Source of the DNA: Bathymodiolus brooksi
Taxonomy: Eukaryota > Mollusca > Bivalvia > Mytilida > Modiolidae
Assembly (NCBI GenBank): GCA_963680875.1
Contig: OY804578.1
Coordinates: 101,461,689 to 101,525,688 of the forward strand
Reading direction: 5' to 3'
Length of the DNA stretch: 64,000 nucleotides
Shown here: positions 12,101 to 24,100 of the stretch, piece by piece
How the letters are laid out: every line of letters begins with the position of its first letter
Numbering within the stretch: position 1 is the stretch's first letter
Translations under genes and position numbers: made by a program
The notes under the pieces: model-generated
Told to the model about the DNA's origin: nothing
Seen by the model: only the letters and a program-made list of their open reading frames with translations
Databases searched by the model: none

Positions 12101-15100
12101 ATTGAATATTGTTTGTACTGGGCACTTACATTATTCAAACAGATCATTTAAGATATAAAAAAAAATCTTTTCTTTGTGGAGAAAAAAATGACAAATATGA
12201 ATATGAGTAATTAATGGAGGTAATTTGAGTAAAGGGAGGAAACCGGGAGTAAAATGGAAGATAACCTTGAGTCAATTCCTCCTGGTCCACCCCTTTATTA
12301 AAAATATATTATCATGTTATCAATACACAATAGCAGACATCTACTATTAGATATTGTTTAGCATATCATACATGTATTCCCTGTCTACAATGTTCAGAAT
12401 TACAAGGTAAAATGGCAGAATTTTTACTTTTATTTTACAGAACCTCTCACACTTACAATATCACCACCTAGTGGCACTGCTACTTATGGAGATGCTTCCT
12501 ATACAATCCAGTGTCAGATAACGGGAGCAACTGCTTCGTCATGGTCGTGGACAAAAACACCTATAAATGGTGGCTCAACACAACAAATTACCCAAGGAAG
12601 CAAATATTCTATCCAGAATTCACCAAGTAATCCATTTATAACTATTAACAATATCGTTGAAGAAGATGAGGCTGACTATGCTTGCCAGGCCACAAATTTA
12701 GCAGGACCTGCTAGTAGTTCAAATTCAAGACTTACCGTCACTGGATGTGAGTAGTTTTAACTCATTGTTGATATTGGATGTATTTGAGATATATAAGGTC
12801 TAATTCACTATGGATTGTTTTCTTATATGTTGCAATTATATATAATGAATCATTAATTATAGTGACTCAAATAAACTCTTTTTAATTGAACTTTAAAATA
12901 TATCTACGTTCTTATCAATTATCTTATATGTCATCTGAGTGAACAATAACAGTCTTCACGGCTAACCCATTTGCCCGAAACCCAGTACAAGTAAAACTGG
13001 ATTCGAACAAGTGAAAATTATGAAAGAATTTGTTTGAATAAATATAATTTTTTTCTAAATTTGACTTTCGGACAAGTAGGAGAACAAAATTCATGCAAAG
13101 ACTCCAATAATGTAAGAATCAGTTAAGATCACTGACTTAGAGGGGGAGATTTGGGCCCATAAAACTAGCTTAACTACTCCACTTTTTATTGAAGTATCTA
13201 TTCCAAGCCAGGAAAGTGAAAGGTCATGTATATGTGTGTTATCGATTTTACCTCTTTCTGTGGTTGTGGTATTGGATTTTAGAACTGTTCTGACAGTGTG
13301 TTATTTTAGAACTGTTCTGACAGTGTGGTATTTTAGAACTGTTCTGACAGTGTGTTATTTTAGAACTGTTCTGACAGTGTGGTATTTTAGAACTGTTCTG
13401 ACAGTGTGGTATTTTAGAACTGTTCTGACAGTGTGGTATTTTAGAACTGTTCTGACAGTGTGTTATTTTAGAACTGTTCTGACAGTGTGGTATTTTAGAA
13501 CTGTTCTGACAGTGTGGTATTTTAGAACTGTTCTGAGTGTGTTATTTTAGAACTGTTCTGACAGTGTGTTATTTTAGAACTGTTCTGACAGTGTGGTATT
13601 TTAGAACTGTTCAGACAGTGTGGTATTTTAGAACTGTTCTGAGTGTGTTATTTTAGAACTGTTCTGACAGTGTGTTATTTTAGAACTGTTCTGACAGTGT
13701 GGTATTTTAGAACTGTTCTGACAGTGTGGTATTTTAGAACTGTTCAGACAGTGTGGTATTTTAGAACTGTTCTGACAGTGTGTTATTTTAGAACTGTTCT
13801 GACAGTGTGGTATTTTTTGTGTTTCATTTTATTATTGTCATCTATTATATGAGATTAATCTGTATAAATTTTTATGGTAAGTCAAATAACTCAATAACAA
13901 TTGCCCAAGGGCCATAATGGTCATGATCTAAGTTGATCTATGATTACCTCTGCAATCAGTGACTATCACCACTAACGTAGAGAGTTCGAATCTCGCTCAG
14001 ACGAGGTGTACTCGAAGCAACATTATGTGATAAGTTTGCATGTGACTTACCACAGGTCGGTGGTACTCCTGTTTCCTCCACTAATAAAACTGGCCGCCAT
14101 GATATAGCTGAAATATTTTTGAAAGTGGCATTAAACAACAATGTTCGTGGATTGAACGATAGTGAGATATTCGTTGACATTTTAATTCGTGGTTTTGATT
14201 CTTGTAAATAACTTCTTGTTACATATACCTTTCATTGTACTCTTAATTTTACGGTTTTCTGATACCAACGGAAACCACAAAAATTCAATAATAATGAATT
14301 CACAGTATGATAAAATTATTTTTCACATTTTCTAATCTAGACTGTATGCATGTTATATATTTTTCATCACTAATATTTGTCTGTTAGACCATATACTGGT
14401 TGTTGTCTTGTTATTCATTTACAGATTTTGTTAAAATAATATTTTTATTATCCCACGATACTGTAAAATACATTATGATGTAACGATACTCTTATCATGG
14501 TAATTTGCTTAGTAATTTAGTTATAGATGAATAGTAAATTTCTAAGAAATTTATTTATATATTAATAGGTATTTTATAAGTGTATTGATATATAGATCAA
14601 TATTTATACCAGTTTATTTGTAAATCTTGTTAGTGTCGTGTTAACCTCTAATCGCAAATTGTAATTTGAACTATGACGTTTTTTCCAGCTACATTGACAG
14701 TCGGTATTTCTCCTTCTTCTGCCAATGTACTTCAATCCACAAACCAACTTGTTCAGTGCTTGATAAGTGGACAACCATCAGCAAATAATATCCAATGGCT
14801 AAAGACAATTAATAGTGCTCAAACACCAATTGATATAGTTAACAGTGGTGGGAAGTATTCAGGTGGCACTACAGGGAACCCACATATTACAATAAACAAC
14901 TTCCAATCATCTGATACTGGTATTTATGTCTGCAGAGTCACAAATGCCTATGGAGCAACAACAAGTCCTACTTCCACTCTAACATATATACGTAAGTTAA
15001 ACATGAACAATTGGAAAATAGTAGAGATATACAGTTATTACTATCACTAGGTAACTTCCTCTGCTGATGGACCATTAGTCCCCGAGAGTATCATCCGGAT

Positions 15101-18100
15101 AGTAGTCAATGATTAGGAACTGACATACTTTATAACAAATTTTTGTTATTGAAATTTAGAGTTCCCAAATAATGTAATTATTATTAAAACTGAGGTTCTT
15201 CTTCCTCGATCAGGCATAGGTAGTGTATGGAGGTGGAGTGTACTTCATTGTGCTCACTTAATTAGATATCTACGTTTTTATGAAGAGTCCACCAACCCGA
15301 ATGATAGCTGGATATAATACATCCAATGCAAATCAGTAAAGAAATCTCCACTTTTTAACTGTATGTGCTATTATTAGACAGTGATTTACAGCAGTTCCAA
15401 TCTTTGATGAAGGTTATTCCAGAAACGTGTCATGTGCACTAAATGTGATATCTACATTGTTATTACTGTTTTTTTTTAATTGCTACTCATTTAATTAAAC
15501 AGTTCTTTGGCAAAAGTTTGAATGATCTAGAAGAAAGATGGTATTTGTTGATATATGAACTGTCTTATAAATCTGAAGTCAGATTGGAAAAATGATAATT
15601 TGTTGACCATATACATATGCCTTTCAGTTATTGGATAGACATTGTGGAAATATAAGCTTCTCCCAATATTTATGAATTCTGTATTTCTGATCTTTTGTGT
15701 TCGTTGTTTTTTTTCACATTGATTCTTGTCTGTCGAAGTCTCGTTATTTTTGGTCTTTTTGTATAGATTTAAGATTATTTTGCTATGTCTTGCTATCTTT
15801 TTAACACCTAAATTCAAAATCAAATAATTTTTATAATTGTTATTGTAATGGTATCTTATTTGTGCTATGATATTTTTAAATAACAAACCTTAGGATAAAA
15901 TCTAAGGATTAACCCAGAATGGAGAATCAAGAGACATAGGTATAATTTGGCACAAGACACTGAATGAAAACTAAAAAAACATAACACAGAAAACTTAAAT
16001 GACGAGTAACATGAAACTTTCCAAAAAACGGGAGGTGAACCCAGGTACTCTCGAAGGGTAAGCAGTTCCCTTTTCTTATAAGAGATCCGCCATGCTACTC
16101 ATAGTCAACTCTGGTAAAAATATTGTCTGTGATAGAGAAAGACAAAATCTATTGACATTTGAAAAATGTAATAGCTTATAATCACATTCATGAATATACA
16201 CTGCATTAGCTTTCTCTTGCTTTAATTTTGAAGAATCCCTCTCACTACATCAACCATAGAAGGAAAAAAAATACACGTGTTAAAACCTCCTTGCTTACTA
16301 TTTTACAGAATCTCTGTCAATTACTATCAGCCCACCTTCCGGTACTGCCATCGTTGGAGATAATTCATACCAAATCCAGTGTCAGATATCAGGAACAACT
16401 GCTTCGTCATGGTCGTGGACAAAAACACCTATAAATGGTGGCTCAGCACAACAAATTAATACCCAAGGCAGCAAATATTCTATCCAGAATTCACCAAATA
16501 ATCCATTTTTAACTATTAACAATATTGTTGAGACTGATGAGGCTGACTATGCTTGCCAAGTCACAAATGTAGCGGGATCTGCTAGTAGTTCAAATTCAAG
16601 ACTTATTGTCAATGGAGGTAAGTTAATTTAAGAGAGTTTATTAACAGGAGACTCACATTTCAGTCAGCTCAAGATACAATAACAACAATGACATCTTGTG
16701 TAGTCTATTTATTATTGAGTTCTGTCATGGACTGTTTACAAACTTGTTTGAATGTGGATACACAATAAAGGATTTGGTTGTTGTGTGATTATGGCCACTT
16801 TCAGCAGTTTATTAACTATATCATGAGAACTATAAGTAAGTGGTTGGAGAAGAACCAGAACTGATCGGGGTAAGCTTCTGTCATGTGTAGGTGAATTGGC
16901 ATTTGAAGTAAATTGTTATTAAATCTTTGATGTAAAGCAAAATAACATAAAATAGAACAGTAATACTGGAGAAAATACAATGGGAGATGATAAACTAGAT
17001 CATGGTATATCTTATATATTTCAAATTACTTATACAATTCTATCACATATATGACTTGAGACCTTGAAGTGATGAAACTAATTTTTAGTTAGAATATTTG
17101 TATATAACATTTCAGTGACACAAGAAGATTAATTTATTGATTGATTAACGTCCAGTGAGCAGTATTTCGGCTATATTCAGAACGAGAACAAGTTTAATAA
17201 TATATAAATAAAACTATACAGAAATGACGGAAATGGTGGCTGCAATGCGCCTACTGTTTTCCGAAATCAACAAAAGAGGAGGTAAGTGTTCAGTGAGCGT
17301 GACAGTCTCCATGCATGTTACCCTCTGTGGTCCATGGTCAGTCTTTCAGTATTATAATCTGACATCAAGGCCCACTCCATAAAGAGGGCTTCTCCCAGAT
17401 GCCTCCAGGGATGCTCTGAGCAGTTATGTGGGTGTGAGCGCAGTACAGAGCTTTCAAGAAGATATGATGATGATTTTACAGAATAACATATTATTCCGTC
17501 TTGGATGGTCATTTAGTTATCGTTGAACTCCAAGTGAGCAATTTGTCAGCTATATCATGGTGAAAACCAATTATATTTTGATGAGAATTTAAATATGTTC
17601 GTTTTGTACTAGACAAAGACGCTGAGGTTTGATAGTGCTGGTTCATTGAAACAAGAGTTCAAGGGTAGACATGTTGCTACACTTGGACACATTATCCTGC
17701 TTCTGAGCAAACCAAGCTTTGATTGTCATCCGTAATGCTGTGTGGTTAGCGGAGATGCAACACATACATATTACTAAATCCTTCTTTAACCATAAACAAC
17801 GTTCAGTCAAGCGATGCCGGTAGCTATGTCTGTAGTGCCACCAATGCTGCCGGTACATCAACAAGTGGGGTGTCTAATCTTACATACGGTGGTAAAAATG
17901 ATCTAGTATTATACAAACAAAGATTTAATTGAAGGAAGGTCTTGTTTTGTTACTCCTGTAAAAGTTTATAAAAATAATGATGGTAAGAAAAAAGACAAAA
18001 ACATTATTAAATTACATGGTTTACTGAATTGTTGTCTGTCAATAAGATTTCCTGACGTTAATTCCATATTGACCGTACCATATTCATCCAATCGCCAAAT

Positions 18101-21100
18101 ATTACAATCGCGACATTATATGAAACCAATGAAATACTTGTTTCCTTTGTTTGAAAATTGGGACATTTTGATATAATTGATACGTGATGCAATGAGTTGA
18201 ACAAACATTGTGGTGGAGGGAAATTTGTATATTATATCCTGTTCACTTTAAGTAATGTTATTTCATATCAGTTATAAATTCGACTTTTTCGTTCATTGGT
18301 GTATATATTATCATGTGTTAAGCGTTAATCTGCGTTAAAGAAATCCACCAGTCATTAATGTCCGCCAAAGGTCTTAGAGTTGCGTCCAGTTTTTAAAGCC
18401 CAACGGAGATCGCGCAGTTTTCAATGTAAACCAACATGGAGGTACGTCTTATTTTCTTCAATGAAATAAAAAATAATTACTTATGGATATGGTATTATCG
18501 TGAGAGATATTCTGCCCTTGAGAGAGTAGTATTTTCCATTGCGCAGTCAATAGTCCGTAAAGGACTATATTATATAATTATGGACAAAGCCGTTATCTTT
18601 AAAATTGGTAAAATTGGCTATGCAAATTTAAAACGAAGCAACAATGAGATAGGGTTGCCTTGACTTGTTGTACCATTTTCATACACATCACTCCTTTATT
18701 AACAAAATGCCTTGTAACAAAAATCGTCAAGGAATATCCCATTCCTGCCCCTTATTAGACTCCCACTATGTAACTCATATAGTCAAGACGTGTTGGACAC
18801 CACTATACGAAAACAAACACAAATAACATGAATAAGACAAAAGCATTCATACTAATAACTGGGAGAAAAGACGAATATACATTGTTTTATGAGGAAATCG
18901 TAGCGTACATCACTCCACGGAACGTAAAGACAGACAATAGGATAACATATTTGCCACCACTCGACGCGAACAAACACATTTAACATAAATAAGACATGAT
19001 CTATTCTACAAACAACTGATGGTAAAGGCGAATCGAACATCGTTTTATGCAGAAATCGTAACAGAAATATATATAAATAGACTGTGATTCAATTAAATTA
19101 CTGATATTTTCGAATTTGATGGCATTTTGAATTTAGTAACTTAAACAAGTAAAGTGGTCACAAAATCATCAAGTGAATCAGTAACCAGATTGTTTTAGCG
19201 TCATCAGCGTACCTTGTAAACTACGTCATCGGAAGACGTTAACTTACAAATGTCAATGTCAATAGATGGTTGTTTTAAGTATTTATTCCGAAAAAATATA
19301 GGTAAAAACATTACGGACATTTTTATGTTTGTATGCACCATGTTCCTGTATGAATACATGAATTCAGTAAGGAATGATGTTTGTAACATGTTCGTCTATA
19401 CGTTTGTGTGAATTAAAATATATCGTGAGTTTTATCATGTATCATTTATATAACCAATGAAAGACGTCCTGTTAGAATTCTTCTGATATCGTTGCTTTAG
19501 GACGATTGACGAATACATACAAGTCAATAGCATAGCAAGTCCAATTTTGAAATAATTTGTCCATCTTCATTGTGATATTTTTAATAACCAGATACGATGT
19601 AATGATATAATACAATCAAAAACAAGATATCACTCTGTTGGAACAGTTCCAAACTACAATAGAAAAATCGTAGTAGAAAGAGGCAAAATCGATACCCACA
19701 ACACACAAATACATGACCGATAACTTTCCTGTCTTGGTACATCTACATGTACATCGTACGACGATCCATCAAATTACTGATGACTATTGTCGGCTCACTG
19801 GTACAGACACTTCAATTAAAAAAAGGCGGGTTTAAACTAGTTTTAAGTTTCAAGCTTGATTTCATGAATTTATATTTCTAGAAACTTTAACCATGAAAGG
19901 ACAATATCTATGGTGTCCAATATATGCAAATTAATTGCGAAAATTACTTAAAACGTGTACGAATTTGTATTCTTATTTGTGAATGAATGAATGTTATTCT
20001 TATAAACCAAATACATATAATTACAGAGAAGTAAATAATAACATACAGCATATATTAAGTTTTGTACATGTGTGGAAAAATTACAATTACACTAACCAGG
20101 AGGTGGGACTTTGATATTAATAAATTACCGAACTCCGAACAATCTTACAAAGGGAAAGTCAAAACTCATAAGTATATAAACAGACAAAATCAGTCAACAA
20201 CCGAAAACTGTGAAAACCGTAATGACCCTGACATGGTACAGGTATTTCTAAAGAAATGGTGGGTTGAATCAGATTTTAAAGCGCCAAACCTCCCGCTTTC
20301 ATTACGGCTCAAAGGTTCTGGCTGTCACTATAACAGTATTTATAACAATACTGGAACAAAATAGGTAAAATAGTTGTCAAAGCAGTACCAAATTCAGTGA
20401 AGTAAATGTCAAAAACAATTTTACGTCACACATTGATAAAAAAATATTTTTGACATTTTTGTTGACTTCCTTATCTTTATACATTTTCACTATATGAACA
20501 TGCATCGTTTATTATCGTCTCTGCAGAGACGGAATATATTTCGACAAGATCTTGGTATCGGAATATAAACTTTTTAAAAGATCGAATAAGGCGAATGTTC
20601 GTGTCACTCAGTAAAATGACGATGACAATCATGGAACGGCAACTGTTTAGAAAGTCCATGCACTTGTATTCACACCTGGTCTTATTGGGTTTCGTGTTGC
20701 GCAATGTGTATGTGTATGTGTTTTATGTATAGTAATGCATCTATCATTGTTTGTCTCTTTGTTCTTTTGTTTTGGCCATTGTTTTTCCGTCTTAGGTTAA
20801 CAGCTTCTGATAACCACTTTAGTATCTTCAAACTTTTGGTGTTAATATCTAGGACTAATATGGTTGACATTACATCATTAGTCCCAATATATCAAGCGAA
20901 TCTAATTTGAATTGCCTAATAATTTAAGAAGTAACTGGGCCGTCGTGGTCGTGATCGCATGGTAGTTGGATTTATAACTACCTATGCAATCAGTGCCTAT
21001 CACCACTAGCGTTGTGAGTTCGAATCCCACCCGATACAACGTTATGTGATAAAGTTTGTCAGTGACTTGCGACATGTTGGTGATTTTCTCCGGGTACGCC

Positions 21101-24100
21101 TATTTCTCCAGCAATAGAGCTCATCACCACGATATAGCTGAAATGTTGTGTACAATGTAGCATCTTCCTCATTAAACGGACAATGTCTACGATTTTGTCA
21201 GATTTTTCAAATCTGAATTTTTCTCCCACACTTGAATAAATGTGAGTAAAGGTTTATCTAAAACAGCCAAAACACCGAAAAGTGGTTTTCACGAAATATT
21301 TCGGGGAAAACATGTTCGCAAGCAATTTGAGTCTGGGCTACTCTAATTCAAATCAATCAAGATAACCCCCCCTCTGTATTATGAACTGCTGAACTGCGCA
21401 CGCACGGAATCGGTTTGTTGATGAAAATATCTTCTGTAGGAAAATCTAACCGTGGAAGAAACCTGACTAATAATTTGAGTTTAGATTGATAAATTGTGTT
21501 CTTATAGGTAAATACGTGTAATTTATCTTTAAACATGTATGAATTATACATTTTACTCTAAAGATGGGTTTAATAAACTGCTTACCTCACCATCCATGTG
21601 ATAAATATGAGTCAATGCGTTCTGTGTTTTCAAACTGGTTCATGAATAATTAATGAGCTTGGCCATTGGACGATCACCATTTATTTGCTTAATTGCATCA
21701 TATTAAACACATTTCTGTTTATCTGAGATGGTTATTTGGTCATATTATTGATTTATCTATCTTATTTTCAAGTATACATACTTAATTCATAAATAGATGG
21801 GTGGGATTCAGGAACTAACGCTGAGTATATAAATAAGGGACATTTAGTATGCAATCAAGAAGCATTGATTATAAATACAAGCAACATACACTTTGATTAA
21901 ACAGCTTTTAGCAGTGCAACTTTTATGATATTGTCATTATTGTAGATGCATTATTACCTTTAATCATACAAAGCCACAATCATTATTTTACTTCAATTTC
22001 ATGACAATTTCTTATGGAGATGAGTCTTATTTTAATTTCAACATAATTTCAAATCAGCGGAATGAATTTATATTGCTCTTAAGCTTCAATAGAACTAATA
22101 TTATACATATGACAACTACTCTGCCACGACGATTAAATATAATATGTATAATGTTCAAGATTAGAGCGTTCTTTATAACACCACTGTTCGCCCGGTCATG
22201 ATTGATGATTGGCATTTTATTCACATATGGAAAGACAAAACTTACATGACCACATCATTTCCTTTAAAGTGGAAGTTAAGGCGCATAAGCGTAGTTTAAC
22301 CCCGCCATGTTTTTTTCATTGAAGTGTCTGTACAAAGACAGGGCAATGAGCGGTGATGTATATGTGTTAGGTGTATCAATGTCTGTACAAAGACAGGGCA
22401 ATGAGCGGTGATGTATATGTGTTAGGTGTATCGATGTCTGTGCAAAGATTGGACAATGAGCGGTGATGTATATGTGTTAGGTGTATCGATGTCTGTACAA
22501 AGACAGGACAATGATCGGTCATGTATATGTGTTAGGTGTATCGATGTCTGTACAAAGACAGGACAATGAGCGGTGATGTATATGTGTTAGGTGTATCGAT
22601 GTCTGTACAAAGACAGGACAATGAGCGATCATGTATATGTGTTAGGTGTATCGATGTCTGTGCAAAGACAGGACAATGAGCGGTGATGTATATGTGTTAG
22701 GTGTATCGATGTCTGTACAAAGACAGGACAATGAGCAGTAATGTATATGTGTTAGGTGTATCGATGTCTGTACAAAGACAGGACACTGAGCAGTCATGTA
22801 TATGTGTTAGGTGTATCGATTGTGCCTCTTCTTTACGAATTTATTTTTGAATTCAGGAAATGTTCTTTTCCTTAAAGTGAAGGTTAAGGCGCATGAACGT
22901 AGTTTAACCCCTTCATTTGTTTTCATTGAAGTGTCTGTACAAAGACAGGGCAATGCTCGGTCATGTATATGTGTTAGGTGTATCGATTGTACCTCTTTTT
23001 ACGAATTTATTGTTGTTTTTAGGAAATGTTCTGACAGTGTGCTATGTTTTGTTTTTCATTTTATTTCAGAAATTACAGAGTCAGCATCAAGTAATTTTTA
23101 TGTAGGTGTTATTGGAGGATTAGTTGGCGTTATACTTATTTTGATGGTCACTGTAGGAATTCTTCTTTTTAAGAGAAAACAAGGTAATAAGTATGTTTAA
23201 TTCTCTGTTGTGAAAAGTTGTTTTAATCTTTATGAAACTCGTGATAATTTTCCAACGCAAATTGTCCATTGATATTGTGCATTGATGCATGTATCCCAAC
23301 TAAAACGGTGTTGAATGGCATGCTTAAGATATCATGTCTTTATTTGTAAAACAAGGAAAATCGAGCGATACTAGCTATCATGTATTAATGTTAGGCTTTG
23401 TGCGCAATGAAGCTTATTAAAACAAGCTTATGTATGTTTAGTTATACCCCAATTCGCTGTGCTAAATATATGTGTATGTTACTTGACTGTACAGCAGTCT
23501 TAAGGTAGATGTGTGCCTCAATGTGACTTATATTCTAGTAAGATAAACTATTTTCAGCATATCTACTAAATGTCACAGAGATGTAACTGCTAAGCATAAG
23601 CAACTCACACAAAATCATAGCAGCTGAACTATATATTATAATATTTTCTTTTCCCATTTAATTTTTCAGCTTTGGCAGATGGAAAACAAAATACAAATAT
23701 GACAGGGTAACACATTTGGCTTTATAATATGTATTTAAGTATAGTCTCACTAAATCAAATTAATTTGACTTGTTCAATTATACTAACAATATGCGTTTTC
23801 GTCCTACTAACGGATATAAAGGTGCATTGTTCTAGAATCAACTTTCAGCAATTTTTAAAACATGCGCTTTCTTACTTCTTTGCTCTAAGTTTTATTTAAT
23901 TCGTATATGCGAACCATTCAATAAGTTTTCGCTATTTGTTTCGTACCAATTAATAGATTACCCTCAAATTGCTCAATTATAACCTGTATGCATAAACTAT
24001 ATCTTGGTATCTTCCAGCTAACCAAAAAAAAAAAAGATACAAATATAAAACAGAATATTTTATTACCTGAAAGATTTGTCTATGTCTGAAAACCGAGTCG

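Larger units (their letters stand above)
12747..14688 (+). other. Intron 8 of gene A
   Basis: GTGAGT donor and TTTTTCCAG acceptor. It contains the expanded dispersed element (about 13152-13845) with a 27-bp minisatellite and a SINE (about 13909-14141). The rest, about 14142-14688, is AT-rich without recognisable features. Confidence 0.6.
14992..16308 (+). other. Intron 9 of gene A
   Basis: It contains repeat fragments at about 15060-15463 and 16015-16115. The minus-strand frame 15527-15886 is rich in K, N and I, with no motif, as expected from AT-rich DNA. Confidence 0.5.
16618..23069 (+). other. Intron 10 of gene A (6.4 kb)
   Basis: GTAAGT donor and TTTATTTCAG acceptor. It carries a truncated Ig exon (about 17777-17891), an R4 repeat (18730-19080), a retroelement-tail repeat (20721-20850), a SINE (20937-21150) and two copies of the dispersed element with a 55-bp minisatellite (22258-23069). 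Long stretches such as 19081-20720 and 21160-22250 show nothing I can identify. Open frames at 18436-18663 and 20062-20364 have no motif. Confidence 0.6.

Noticed and set aside
13236..13852. Long open frames repeating FRTVLTVWY
   Set aside because: They exist because the minisatellite unit is 27 bases. There is no start context, they lie inside an intron, and two short units shift the frame.
15527..15886. 119-residue minus-strand frame
   Set aside because: K/N/I-rich composition expected from AT-rich DNA and no motif. It lies in an intron.
18436..18663. 75-residue frame beginning with ATGGAG|GTACGT
   Set aside because: The start is followed by a donor-like site, but no motif or continuing exon could be found. 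It is possible as a 5' exon of an unknown transcript but unsupported.
20062..20364. 100-residue + strand frame in intron 10
   Set aside because: No recognisable motif, no second copy to compare, and within an intron. Treated as chance or repeat-derived.
22001..22060. Short stretch resembling the start of Ig7 ('TISYGDESY')
   Set aside because: Only about ten bases match well. The cysteine region is absent, so similarity to an Ig exon is not convincing.
22811..23069. Upstream extension of the TM-exon reading frame to an ATG at 22811
   Set aside because: The extension lies in the dispersed repeat, and exon 11 has a good acceptor at 23069 in the phase required by the Ig exons.
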